Source of the DNA: Tenacibaculum sp. MAR_2009_124
Lineage (GTDB): Bacteria > Bacteroidota > Bacteroidia > Flavobacteriales > Flavobacteriaceae
DNA: 64,000 nucleotides
NCBI RefSeq assembly: GCF_900105455.1
Contig: NZ_FNSF01000005.1
Location: forward strand, 1,116,001-1,180,000
Direction: 5' to 3'
The position numbers and the translations under genes were made by a program. This document shows positions 23,429 to 31,459 of the stretch, piece after piece. The notes beneath the pieces were generated by a model that saw nothing but the letters and a program-made list of their open reading frames with translations, ran no database searches and was not told the origin of the DNA. The first letter of the stretch is position 1, and each line of letters starts with the position of its first letter.

Positions 23429-23782
23429 ATTTTGAACCCATAAGGGTTGTTGTTTTAAAAGTAATGAGTAAGTTTTATATGGTAATTTTATTAGCAATTA
23501 CAACTTACTTTTTCGTTAGCAGTGGCTAAATTAGAAATATTTTTTAACTAAACAAACGTTTTTGTAGTGGATTTTCATAGGTTTTTTATGTGGTTTTGAA
23601 AATGAGATGTTTATGAGATGATTTTGATAAATTGTGTTTATTTCTTTTTGTGTCTAAATTGTATAATGCTAAGGGGCTGGAAATACCGATAAAAATTTAT
23701 TGCGTTAAAAGAGTTTGGTTTCAATTTTTTTATCACTTTGCAGATAGTTGATTACTAGAGTGGTATAGTAATATTAATACAA

Positions 23783-23814
23783 AACCCAACACTTTTTTGA
23801 AAAAGTGCTGGGTT
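23783..23814 (-). terminator. Terminator after purF-like gene
   Basis: AACCCAACACTTTTTT and AAAAGTGCTGGGTT form a long stem with one G-T type pair. On the minus strand it is followed by TTTTGT. Confidence 0.75.
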
Positions 23815-23866
23815 ATTTATGTGTTCTCACTACTCAAAGAGTAGCGATCTAAGAAAGAGCTAAAAA

Positions 23867-25765
23867 CTAATAAGCTCTTTTGTCATTTCCTTCGTAAAAA
23901 TTAATAAAGGCCTGATTTACCACTCTGTTACCACCATTAGTAGGGTAATCTCCGGTAAAATACCAATCACCTAAGTTATCAGGACAAGCTTTGTGTAATT
24001 CACTTACAGGTTGATAAATAACTTCAACGTCGGCTTTAATTTCAGATGTTTTTAACATCTCTGCAGTTTTATTAGAGATTTGTTCGTCGGTAAAAGGAGC
24101 GTAAATCTCTTTTACATAATTTATAATATACTCGTCTTGCTTGTTTTGTTGAGCAATACATTTTTGATATACATCATAAACAATATGATACTGATTTGTT
24201 TCCTTCAAGAGTTCTAAAGCTGCTTTAAAAGCAATAAAGTCTCCGATCTTAGCCATATCAATACCGTAACAATCAGGATATCGGATTTGAGGAGCTGAAG
24301 AAACGATTACAATCTTTTTAGGATTTAATCGATCTAAAATTTTGATGATACTTTTCTTTAAAGTAGTACCTCTGACAATACTATCGTCAATAATTACTAA
24401 GTTATCAGTAGGTTTTACTACGCCATAAGTAACATCATAAACGTGAGCTACTAAATCATCTCTACTGCTATCATCAGAAATAAATGTTCTTAATTTAGCA
24501 TCTTTTATAGCGATTTTCTCAAAACGAGGGCGTGTTGATAGAATTTCTATTACTCTTTCTTTAGAAAGTTTTCCACCACCAGCTAATATAGCTTCCGTTT
24601 TTTGTTGGTTTAATACATCTTCTGCTGCTTCCATCATACCAAAGAAAGAAGTTTCTGCAGTATTAGGTATGTAAGTAAAAACAGTGTTTTTAATATCGTG
24701 ATTGATCGATTTTAACACATTAGGAAAAACGTATTTCCCTAAATTTTTACGCTCGTTATATATGCTTGCATCACTACCTCTCGAAAAATAAATACGTTCA
24801 AATGAACATGCTTTCTTAGGTTTTTGCTCTAAAATAGGAGACATAGTAGTTGTACCGTTCTTCTTGATGATTAAAGCATGTCCTCTTTCGATTTCTTTAA
24901 TAGTATCAATATTTACATTAAATACTGTTTGAATAACAGGACGTTCAGAAGCAACAACCACAACTTCATCATCTTGATAATAAAATGCAGGACGAATCGC
25001 TGAAGGATCTCTAAACACAAAAGCATCTCCATGACCTAATAAGCCAGCCATAGCATAACCACCATCCCAATTTTTTGAAGATCGTTGTAAAATTCTTTGA
25101 ATGTCTAGGTTTTCTTCAATAAAAGGAGAAGCATCCTTTTTATTTAAACCGTTCTTTTTTGCTTCAACATACGTGTCAGCCACTTCATCTTCTAAGAAAT
25201 GACCTATCTTTTCCATAACCGTTACCGTGTCAGCAGATTCTTTTGGGTGTTGCCCTAAATCTATCAACTCTTTCATTAATTGACTAGAGTTGGTCATGTT
25301 AAAGTTACCAGCTACAATTAAACTCTGATGACGCCAATTACTTTGACGTAAAAAAGGATGAACATTTTCAATGCTGTTTCCTCCAAAAGTTCCATAACGA
25401 ACATGGCCTAAAAATAGGTTCCCAATATAGGGCATGTTTTCTTCCTGCCATTGAACATCGTTAATCTTCTCTGGGTTTTTCTCAAAAACACCATTAATTC
25501 GTTCGTTTATTTGCCCAAAAATATCCTGAATAGGTTGGGTTTTATTCGAACGAATTCTACTAATATATCGAGTACCTGGCTCAACGTTAAACTTAATACT
25601 TGCAATACCAGCACCATCTTGTCCACGATTGTGCTGCTTTTCCATAAGCAAGTACATTTTGTTTACTCCATAAAATGCGGTACCATACTTTTCCTTATAG
25701 TACTCTAAAGGCTTTAATAATCGTACCAAAGCAATTCCACATTCATGTTTTATAGCGTCGCTCAT
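23867..25765 (-). CDS. purF: Amidophosphoribosyltransferase-type protein
   Basis: PurF-family glutamine amidotransferase/phosphoribosyltransferase, which makes phosphoribosylamine from PRPP and glutamine at the first step of purine synthesis. N-terminal SDAIKHECGIALVR carries the nucleophile Cys at about residue 9. The glutaminase region shows HNRGQDGAGIA and GHVRYGTFG. The PRPP loop is NLVIIDDSIVRGTTLKKS near residue 450. At 632 residues it is longer than the usual ~480-510, with insertions and an extended C-terminus. Flavobacteriaceae, from memory, carry such a long form beside a regular PurF, so it may be a paralogue with its own role. It precedes a PfkB-family kinase oriented the same way. 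Confidence 0.85.
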   Translation of the reverse strand: MSDAIKHECGIALVRLLKPLEYYKEKYGTAFYGVNKMYLLMEKQHNRGQDGAGIASIKFNVEPGTRYISRIRSNKTQPIQDIFGQINERINGVFEKNPEKINDVQWQEENMPYIGNLFLGHVRYGTFGGNSIENVHPFLRQSNWRHQSLIVAGNFNMTNSSQLMKELIDLGQHPKESADTVTVMEKIGHFLEDEVADTYVEAKKNGLNKKDASPFIEENLDIQRILQRSSKNWDGGYAMAGLLGHGDAFVFRDPSAIRPAFYYQDDEVVVVASERPVIQTVFNVNIDTIKEIERGHALIIKKNGTTTMSPILEQKPKKACSFERIYFSRGSDASIYNERKNLGKYVFPNVLKSINHDIKNTVFTYIPNTAETSFFGMMEAAEDVLNQQKTEAILAGGGKLSKERVIEILSTRPRFEKIAIKDAKLRTFISDDSSRDDLVAHVYDVTYGVVKPTDNLVIIDDSIVRGTTLKKSIIKILDRLNPKKIVIVSSAPQIRYPDCYGIDMAKIGDFIAFKAALELLKETNQYHIVYDVYQKCIAQQNKQDEYIINYVKEIYAPFTDEQISNKTAEMLKTSEIKADVEVIYQPVSELHKACPDNLGDWYFTGDYPTNGGNRVVNQAFINFYEGNDKRAY

Positions 25766-25780
25766 TGTTTAAAAAAGTGT

Positions 25781-25946
25781 TATACCAATTGAATTTTGAA
25801 ATGCTGTATACATAAAATGAAATCTATTTAGAATTGATTTAGGCAAAAAATACCAACATAGCCTGTGCTATGAGGATGTTTTTTAACGACAAACAAACTA
25901 AAAAGAAACAATTTATATGCATCATTTTAAGGTTTAATTGGTGTTA
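25781..25946. repeat. MITE-like element with long terminal inverted repeats
   Basis: The left end TATACCAATTGAATTTTGAA (continuing to about 25817) and the reverse complement of the right end, which starts TAACACCAATTAAACCTTAA, match along about 30 bases with scattered changes. The inside also folds: AAAAAATACCAACATAG pairs imperfectly with CTATGAGGATGTTTTTT around 25850-25885. There is no coding content. It sits between purF and the kinase gene. Confidence 0.65.
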
Positions 25947-25975
25947 GTTGTGTTGTGTTGTTTTTTATAGTGTTG

Positions 25976-26008
25976 AATAAAAAATCCGCAGTTAACCCGC
26001 GGATTTTC
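25976..26008 (-). terminator. Terminator after the PfkB-family kinase
   Basis: AAAATCCGC (25981-25989) pairs with GCGGATTTT (25999-26007). On the minus strand a run of T follows. Confidence 0.8.
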
Positions 26009-26009
26009 A

Positions 26010-26936
26010 TTATGCTAATTCGATATCAAATTGTGTTAACTCCTTAAAGGCCTGTAAACGATTCTGAACTTCTTCTTTTGTAAGTTCTTCCATTCGTTGT
26101 GTTCCAAATTTTTCTACACAGAAAGAAGCTAGGTTCGATCCGTAAATAATGGCGTTTTTCATGTTTTCAAAAGAAACATCTCCAGTTTTTGCTAAATACC
26201 CACAAAAACCACCTGCAAAAGTATCTCCAGCACCAGTTGGATCAAAGACCTCTGCTAAAGGTAAAGCGGGAGCAAAAAACATTTTTCCTTCGTTAAATAA
26301 AAGTGCACCATGCTCTCCTTTTTTAATAACTACAAATTTAGGCCCCATTTCATGAATCTTTTTTGCAGCATTTACTAAGGAATACTCTCCACTTAATTGA
26401 CGAGCTTCTTCGTCGTTTATAGTAATAACATCAATGCTTTTTAAAACTTCGTGTAAATCGTTAAGAGCAATATCCATCCAGAAATTCATAGTATCTAAAA
26501 CTACCAATTTAGGACGCTCATTCATTTGTTCAAGAACAGAAGCTTGTGTTAATGGATGAAGGTTTCCTAACATCACAATTTCAGAGTTTTTAAATTCCTC
26601 TGGAACAACAGGCTTAAAATGTTCTAAAACATTTAATTCTGTAACTAAGGTGTCACGAGAGTTCATGTCGTTATGGTATTTTCCACTCCAAAAGAAGGTT
26701 TTTCCTTCTTTTATAATTTCAATACCATCGGTGTTAATTCCTTTGTTTTCCATCATATCTAAATATGATTGAGGAAAGTCTCCTCCTACTACAGAAACAA
26801 CTCCAGTTGATACTCCGAATTGAGCAGCAGCTAAACCTACAAAAGTTCCTGATCCTCCTAAAATCTTATCTGTTTTACCAAATGGTGTTTCAATAGCATC
26901 AAAAGCTACTGTACCTACAGCTAATAATTTACTCAT
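26010..26936 (-). CDS. PfkB/ribokinase-family sugar kinase
   Basis: The 308-residue cytosolic kinase belongs to the ribokinase fold. N-terminal ILGGSGTFVGLAAAQFG is the substrate-side glycine block. C-terminal DPTGAGDTFAGGFCGYLA holds the anion hole and the catalytic Asp. The substrate (sugar or nucleoside) cannot be assigned. It sits upstream of the purF-like gene on the same strand with a terminator between them, so the two are not a simple operon. Confidence 0.88.
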   Translation of the reverse strand: MSKLLAVGTVAFDAIETPFGKTDKILGGSGTFVGLAAAQFGVSTGVVSVVGGDFPQSYLDMMENKGINTDGIEIIKEGKTFFWSGKYHNDMNSRDTLVTELNVLEHFKPVVPEEFKNSEIVMLGNLHPLTQASVLEQMNERPKLVVLDTMNFWMDIALNDLHEVLKSIDVITINDEEARQLSGEYSLVNAAKKIHEMGPKFVVIKKGEHGALLFNEGKMFFAPALPLAEVFDPTGAGDTFAGGFCGYLAKTGDVSFENMKNAIIYGSNLASFCVEKFGTQRMEELTKEEVQNRLQAFKELTQFDIELA

Positions 26937-27121
26937 AGTGTTAATTTACATGTCTTACGTATAGAAACTCTGTTTTGAAGTCAACAAAAACATTTTAATA
27001 AATTGTCGCGATAACTTGTCAACACTCTAATAGTTTCTATGTTCAAGAACTTTATTCTACTTTGTACGTATTCTTTTGAATACCTAACAAAAATTAATAT
27101 TTAAGTTTACTTTATTAACAG

Positions 27122-27144
27122 AAGGCATCAAAATGCCTTTTTTT
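27122..27144 (+). terminator. Terminator with no visible gene upstream
   Basis: AAGGCAT-CAAA-ATGCCTT followed by TTTTTT, oriented plus. The only gene upstream (26010-26936) runs the other way, so this would end a non-coding transcript from 26937-27121 or attenuate read-in towards sufE. Confidence 0.6.
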
Positions 27145-27148
27145 GTCG

Positions 27149-27156
27149 TAATTTTG
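27149..27156 (+). promoter_or_regulatory. Candidate -7 box for sufE operon
   Basis: TAATTTTG matches the Bacteroidota -7 consensus TAnnTTTG exactly, just after the terminator and about 48 bases before the ATG of sufE. No clear -33 TTG at the usual distance. Confidence 0.5.
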
Positions 27157-27204
27157 CATATCAAACAAAATTAGTCTTTGACTGTGCAAAAATAGTTCTA
27201 AAAA

Positions 27205-27630
27205 ATGACTATCAAAGAAATACAAGAAGAAATTATTGATGAGTTCTCTATGTTCGAGGACTGGATGGAACGTTACGAATATATTATTGAATTAGGGAAA
27301 TCATTACCTTTAATAGACGATTCTTATAAATTAGATGAAAATTTAATAAAGGGATGTCAGTCAAAAGTATGGCTGCATTCTGAATTGAATGATAATAAAG
27401 TTCAATTTTCAGCGGATAGTGACGCCATTTTAACAAAAGGAATTGTAGCGCTTTTATTGCGCGTGTTCTCAGAGCAATCTCCCAAAGACATTTTAGAGGC
27501 TGATACTGAATTTATCAATGAAGTTGGTTTAAAGGAGCATTTAAGTCCTACTAGAGCTAATGGGTTAGTATCTATGGTAAAACAAATTAAACTATATGCT
27601 TTAGCACAGCAAACTAAAATAGCGAAATAA
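27205..27630 (+). CDS. sufE: SufE-family cysteine desulfuration protein
   Basis: Accepts persulfide sulfur from the SufS desulfurase for iron-sulfur cluster assembly. The 141-residue protein has the active-site motif IKGCQSKVW, with the acceptor Cys at about residue 53, and the C-terminal LSPTRANGLVSMV. It is followed 10 bp later by a DUF59 protein and a DUF2480 protein, a set typical of Bacteroidota SUF regions. The core suf genes are not in the window. Confidence 0.95.
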   Translation: MTIKEIQEEIIDEFSMFEDWMERYEYIIELGKSLPLIDDSYKLDENLIKGCQSKVWLHSELNDNKVQFSADSDAILTKGIVALLLRVFSEQSPKDILEADTEFINEVGLKEHLSPTRANGLVSMVKQIKLYALAQQTKIAK

Positions 27631-27640
27631 GACTTTAATT

Positions 27641-27961
27641 ATGACGGAAGATAAACTTGAAGAGTTAGGAGATAAAATTGTACGTGTTTTAAAAACTATT
27701 TTCGATCCTGAAATCCCAGTAGATATTTATGAACTTGGGTTAATTTATGATGTTTTTGTCTCAGAAGAAAACGATGCTAAAATTTTAATGACATTAACTT
27801 CTCCGAACTGTCCAGTGGCTGAAACATTGCCTGTTGAAGTAGAGGATAAGGTGAAAACATTAGAGGAAATTAATAATTGTGAGGTAGAAATTACATTTGA
27901 TCCTACTTGGACTCAAGATTTGATGAGTGAAGAGGCAAAATTAGAATTAGGACTTTTGTAA
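27641..27961 (+). CDS. SufT/DUF59-family iron-sulfur assembly protein
   Basis: The 106-residue MIP18-type protein shows FDPEIPVDIYELGLIYDV and the Cys-containing TLTSPNCPVAETLP, then VEITFDPTWTQDLMSEEAKL. The family acts in iron-sulfur cluster maturation. It lies between sufE and a DUF2480 gene with very short spacers, so it is in the same operon. Confidence 0.92.
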   Translation: MTEDKLEELGDKIVRVLKTIFDPEIPVDIYELGLIYDVFVSEENDAKILMTLTSPNCPVAETLPVEVEDKVKTLEEINNCEVEITFDPTWTQDLMSEEAKLELGLL

Positions 27962-27962
27962 A

Positions 27963-28469
27963 ATGGCAGATGAAATTATTAATAGAGTAGCCAATAGCCC
28001 TCTTCAAACTATTGATCTTGAGGATTTTTATCCAAACGGACAACGAATTGTTTTTGATATTAAAGATTGGTTGTTTGAAGGATTAATTTTAAGAGAAAAA
28101 GACTTTAGAGATCAGGTGAAATCTCATAACTGGGAACAATATCAAAATTGCTACATAGCTTTAACTTGCAGTACAGATGCCATAATTCCTTCTTGGGCCT
28201 ACTTATTACTAGCAACTGTGCTAACACCATATGCAAAAAAAGTGGTGGTTGGCGATTTAGAATTATTGGAAACAGTTGTTTTTAAGGAAATTATTGATAA
28301 CTTTGATATTGAAAAATTAAAGGATAAACCAGTAATTATTAAAGGATGTGCTAGCAAACCAATCCCTTCTTCTGCATATACCTTTTTAATTCAAAGAATA
28401 CAGCCTGTAGCAAAAAACATTATGTTTGGTGAGGCTTGCTCTACAGTACCTTTGTTTAAAAGGAAATAA
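27963..28469 (+). CDS. DUF2480 family protein
   Basis: The 168-residue protein shows EDFYPNGQRIVFDIKDWLFE, ALTCSTDAIIPSWAYLLLA and KGCASKPIPSSAYTFLI. It carries Cys at conserved-looking places and has no signal peptide. The family is found next to suf genes in Bacteroidota, and its function is unknown. It starts one base after the DUF59 stop. Confidence 0.85.
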   Translation: MADEIINRVANSPLQTIDLEDFYPNGQRIVFDIKDWLFEGLILREKDFRDQVKSHNWEQYQNCYIALTCSTDAIIPSWAYLLLATVLTPYAKKVVVGDLELLETVVFKEIIDNFDIEKLKDKPVIIKGCASKPIPSSAYTFLIQRIQPVAKNIMFGEACSTVPLFKRK

Positions 28470-28503
28470 ATAGAAGTTAAATAAATTATATCGTAATAGT
28501 AGA

Positions 28504-29352
28504 ATGAGAACTATACTTTTTACGCTATTAGTGAATGTCCTGTTTTTTGGATATTCACAGGAAAAGAAAGACAGTATCCCAAAGGTATGGAAGGTTAACG
28601 GGAAACTAGCATTTGTATTAAATCAATCGTCATTTTCTAATTGGATTGCAGGGGGAAGTAATACCGTTGCAGGAAATATAGCGCTGGATTATGATTTTAA
28701 TTACCATAGAAATAAATGGCGTTGGGACAACAAAATTACTTCTATATATGGGTTGAGTTATATTGATGGACAAGGTGTTAGGAAAACTGACGATCGTTTT
28801 GAGTATAATTCTTTACTAGGTTTAAAATCAGGAAAATACTGGTTCTTTTCATTTATCAGTAATTTCAAAACGCAATATACTCGCGGGTACGATTATAAAA
28901 AAACTCCTTTCGAACCTATTTCAGATTTCTTGTCACCAGCATATTGGAGTTTTGGGCCTGGTATGTTATGGAAAAAATCTGATAGCGCGAGGGTAAATAT
29001 TGCACCAGCATCTGCCCGTTTAACATTTGTTTCAGACGAGTTTTCTGGAAAATACGGTGTTGATGAGGGTAGAAACACTTCTTTTGGTTTGGGATTTAAT
29101 TTATCTGGATACTTCAAATTTCATGTTATGAAAAATGTTGAAATGGAAAATATTCTTGCCATGTATTCTGATTATTTAGACAAACCTCAAAATATTGATG
29201 TTGATTATCAAATGAGGTTTTTCATAAAAATAAATAAAAATTTATCTACCAATTTAGGGTTTCATACGATTATAGATGATAATGCTTCCAGTAAAATTCA
29301 ATTTAAACAGATGTTTGGATTGGGATTAAATTATATTTTTCATAAAACGTGA
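28504..29352 (+). CDS. DUF3078 outer-membrane-type protein 1
   Basis: The 282-residue protein has a signal peptide (MRTILFTLLVNVLFFGYSQ) and the DUF3078 core: VLNQSSFSNWIAGGSNTVAG, then beta-strands with aromatic ends consistent with an outer-membrane barrel, closing with FGLGLNYIFHKT. Function unknown. It is a close paralogue of the next gene. The spacer to the DUF2480 stop is 34 bp, so it may still belong to the suf-region transcript. Confidence 0.85.
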   Translation: MRTILFTLLVNVLFFGYSQEKKDSIPKVWKVNGKLAFVLNQSSFSNWIAGGSNTVAGNIALDYDFNYHRNKWRWDNKITSIYGLSYIDGQGVRKTDDRFEYNSLLGLKSGKYWFFSFISNFKTQYTRGYDYKKTPFEPISDFLSPAYWSFGPGMLWKKSDSARVNIAPASARLTFVSDEFSGKYGVDEGRNTSFGLGFNLSGYFKFHVMKNVEMENILAMYSDYLDKPQNIDVDYQMRFFIKINKNLSTNLGFHTIIDDNASSKIQFKQMFGLGLNYIFHKT

Positions 29353-29429
29353 CTTTTTCAAAATATCGTTGTCCTAAGCTAGGAAAACAATTAGATTTGT
29401 ATATCTAAAAAATCAAAAAGAATATTATA

Positions 29430-30257
29430 ATGAAAAAATTATTAGCTATTGCAATTTTATTTGCAGCAGTAACGGTTAAAGGTCAAGAGGTAAAGGAAGA
29501 GCCAAAAGAAGGTTGGAAAAAAGGAGGTATTGTTACTTTCTTATTTAATCAGTCAGCATTTAATAATTGGTTAGCTGGAGGTACAAACAATATCTCAGGT
29601 ACTTTAGGGGTAAATTATGATTTTAATTATACGAAAGGTGATTGGACCTGGGATAATAAGATTATAGCTTCTTACGGATTAACTAAATTAAAGTCTGAGG
29701 AGGCTCAGAAAACCGATGATCGCCTTGAGTTTAATTCGATTGCAGGAAAGAGAGCATCTAAAAATTGGTACTACTCTACATTTTTTAACTTTAAAACTCA
29801 AATGTCATCTACTGATATTAATGGAGTGCAGCAATCGCACTTTTTCTCGCCTGCTTATTTCCAGTTTGGACCAGGTATGATGTGGAAAAAGTCAGATAAT
29901 TTAAAAATTAATTTCGCTCCTGCAACTTCAAAATTAGTAGTATTAAGTTCTGATTTAGCTCCAGCATTTGGTGTTGATTTTGGAGAGTCTACTCGTTATG
30001 AATTAGGTGCTGCGGTTAATGCGTATTACAAATTTAATCTAATGGAAAATGTTTCTGTTGAAAATATTTTAAACTTGTATAGTAACTATTTAGAAGAAGC
30101 TAAAAACGTTGATATCGATTATACAGTGAATGTAGTTATGAAAATTAATAAGTTCTTATCAGCTAACTTAGCTCTGCAAGCTATTTATGATGATAATGCT
30201 TTTGAAGGTTTTCAAACTAGAGAAGTATTTGGATTAGGAGTTAATTATAATTTCTAA
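29430..30257 (+). CDS. DUF3078 outer-membrane-type protein 2
   Basis: The 275-residue paralogue of the previous gene has signal peptide MKKLLAIAILFAAVTVKGQ, core FLFNQSAFNNWLAGGTNNIS, and end VFGLGVNYNF typical of a barrel-closing strand. The pair shares the internal pattern KTDDR(F/L)E(Y/F)NS and SPAY-FGPGM-WKKSD, and clearly arose by tandem duplication. A strong terminator follows. Confidence 0.85.
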   Translation: MKKLLAIAILFAAVTVKGQEVKEEPKEGWKKGGIVTFLFNQSAFNNWLAGGTNNISGTLGVNYDFNYTKGDWTWDNKIIASYGLTKLKSEEAQKTDDRLEFNSIAGKRASKNWYYSTFFNFKTQMSSTDINGVQQSHFFSPAYFQFGPGMMWKKSDNLKINFAPATSKLVVLSSDLAPAFGVDFGESTRYELGAAVNAYYKFNLMENVSVENILNLYSNYLEEAKNVDIDYTVNVVMKINKFLSANLALQAIYDDNAFEGFQTREVFGLGVNYNF

Positions 30258-30277
30258 GATAAAAACAAAAAATATAT

Positions 30278-30312
30278 AAAAGGCTGTTTACTAATGTAAA
30301 CAGCCTTTTTTT
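30278..30312 (+). terminator. Terminator after DUF3078 pair
   Basis: AAAGGCTGTTTA pairs with TAAACAGCCTTT, followed by a run of T. Confidence 0.85.
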
Positions 30313-30375
30313 GTTGGGTTTAGTAATGGGTTTTTGGAGTGTAATGTATCTTTTTTAGAAGGAGATTAATTTTTT

Positions 30376-30390
30376 TGGCACGCAATTTGA
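30376..30390 (+). promoter_or_regulatory. Candidate sigma-54 promoter
   Basis: TTGGCACGCAATTTGA matches the sigma-54 pattern TGGCACG-N4-TTGC at all but the last base (A for C), with the GG and the -12 doublet at the required ten-base spacing. A transcript would start near 30402, 16 bases before the lipoprotein ATG. Confidence 0.5.
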
Positions 30391-30417
30391 ATTTAGAATA
30401 GCATAACCACAAAACAG

Positions 30418-31350
30418 ATGCGTATGAAACGTTTAAAAATACTATTACTATTATTGATTACGGGATCAATGTTAACTTCATGTGTTGTAGTTAATGACGA
30501 GTATATAGATAACGGAATTTCTCTAAATGAATTAATATCGAGTTACGATTTATGGTATATCGATTATCATAGAACTCAAGGTAATGACGATATTCCATTC
30601 GTTTCAAAAGCTTTTACAATGTCGTTTTTAAATGGAAGAATGTATGCCAACAATAATATTGTAGATATAGGTAGGACAGGAAATGGGTTAGGAGTTCAAG
30701 TAGGAAGGTATGATACATTTAATTCTATTTTGGAAACTAATCATAGTTTAGATGGACGATATGATTTTGAGGTAGTTCAAATATCACAAAATGAAATTAG
30801 AATAGATTGCGTGTCACGAAATGTGAGTTACTATTTAATAGGTTACCAGAAAAATACGTTTGATTATGATAAGTTGTTTTACGATAATATTGAATATTTC
30901 CTACAGGAGTATGTTGCTTGGGAGAGAATAAGGTCAGAGGACGGTGTTCCGAATGCTTTTGATGATGAGCACTATTTACAGTTTACTCCAGAAAATAATG
31001 TAACATTCTATTCATCTCATGATCCGTTTGGCACGAATATTGATAATATCTTATGGGATTACGTTGGAGGATATGAAGTAGCTAATGTAAATGGATACGA
31101 CGACCTAAAAGTTTTAACACTTAATTATGATCAAGGTGATACTGAGACATTTGAGTTAAGCGTTATAAATGATGAAACGGTAGCATTGTACCATATACGT
31201 TCTCAAACTACGTATACTTTTGCAGGAAGAGGATTTATTCAGTACCGAAAGGCAGATGGAAAAATGAAAGCAAAAGATATTGTAAGGAATAGTGGAAGAA
31301 AACGTACTAAAATAACAAGAAAAACAGTTGAAAGAAGAGTTTTAAAATAA
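30418..31350 (+). CDS. Putative lipoprotein of unknown function
   Basis: The 310-residue product has a lipoprotein signal ending in SMLTSC (Cys about residue 22). The body has beta-rich, Tyr-rich segments (SSYDLWYIDYHRTQGNDDIP, FAGRGFIQYRKADG) and a short basic C-terminus KITRKTVERRVLK. The N-terminal half may be a lipocalin-like barrel, as WYIDYHRTQG patterns are common there, but I do not recognise a family. Either the ATG at 30418 or that at 30424 fits. It has its own candidate sigma-54 promoter and a strong terminator, so it is monocistronic. Confidence 0.75.
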   Translation: MRMKRLKILLLLLITGSMLTSCVVVNDEYIDNGISLNELISSYDLWYIDYHRTQGNDDIPFVSKAFTMSFLNGRMYANNNIVDIGRTGNGLGVQVGRYDTFNSILETNHSLDGRYDFEVVQISQNEIRIDCVSRNVSYYLIGYQKNTFDYDKLFYDNIEYFLQEYVAWERIRSEDGVPNAFDDEHYLQFTPENNVTFYSSHDPFGTNIDNILWDYVGGYEVANVNGYDDLKVLTLNYDQGDTETFELSVINDETVALYHIRSQTTYTFAGRGFIQYRKADGKMKAKDIVRNSGRKRTKITRKTVERRVLK

Positions 31351-31400
31351 AGTTTGGTTAGTTGATTTTTGGTTGGTTATGAATAATAACCAATTAAAAT

Positions 31401-31427
31401 ACCGCCCCTCTCGGGGCGGTTTTTTTA
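31401..31427 (+). terminator. GC-rich terminator
   Basis: ACCGCCCC and GGGGCGGT pair around a 4-base loop, followed by seven T. It ends the lipoprotein gene and may also stop the convergent protease gene. Confidence 0.9.
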
Positions 31428-31459
31428 TGCGTAAATAATTTGATCAAAACGCAAATAAG

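Larger units (their letters stand above)
23294..23866. other. 573-bp control region upstream of the peptide cassette
   Basis: No convincing gene. It contains a perfect 16-bp palindrome ATTTTTGCGCAAAAAT (23413-23428), a second hairpin AACCC-ATAA-GGGTT (23435-23448) just beside it, and the purF terminator at the far end. A 21-codon hydrophobic frame on the plus strand (23464-23529) is too short to support. Confidence 0.55.

Noticed and set aside
23464..23529. 21-codon hydrophobic frame on the plus strand upstream of the peptide cassette
   Set aside because: Too short, no homologous neighbour and no sign of selection visible in one sequence.
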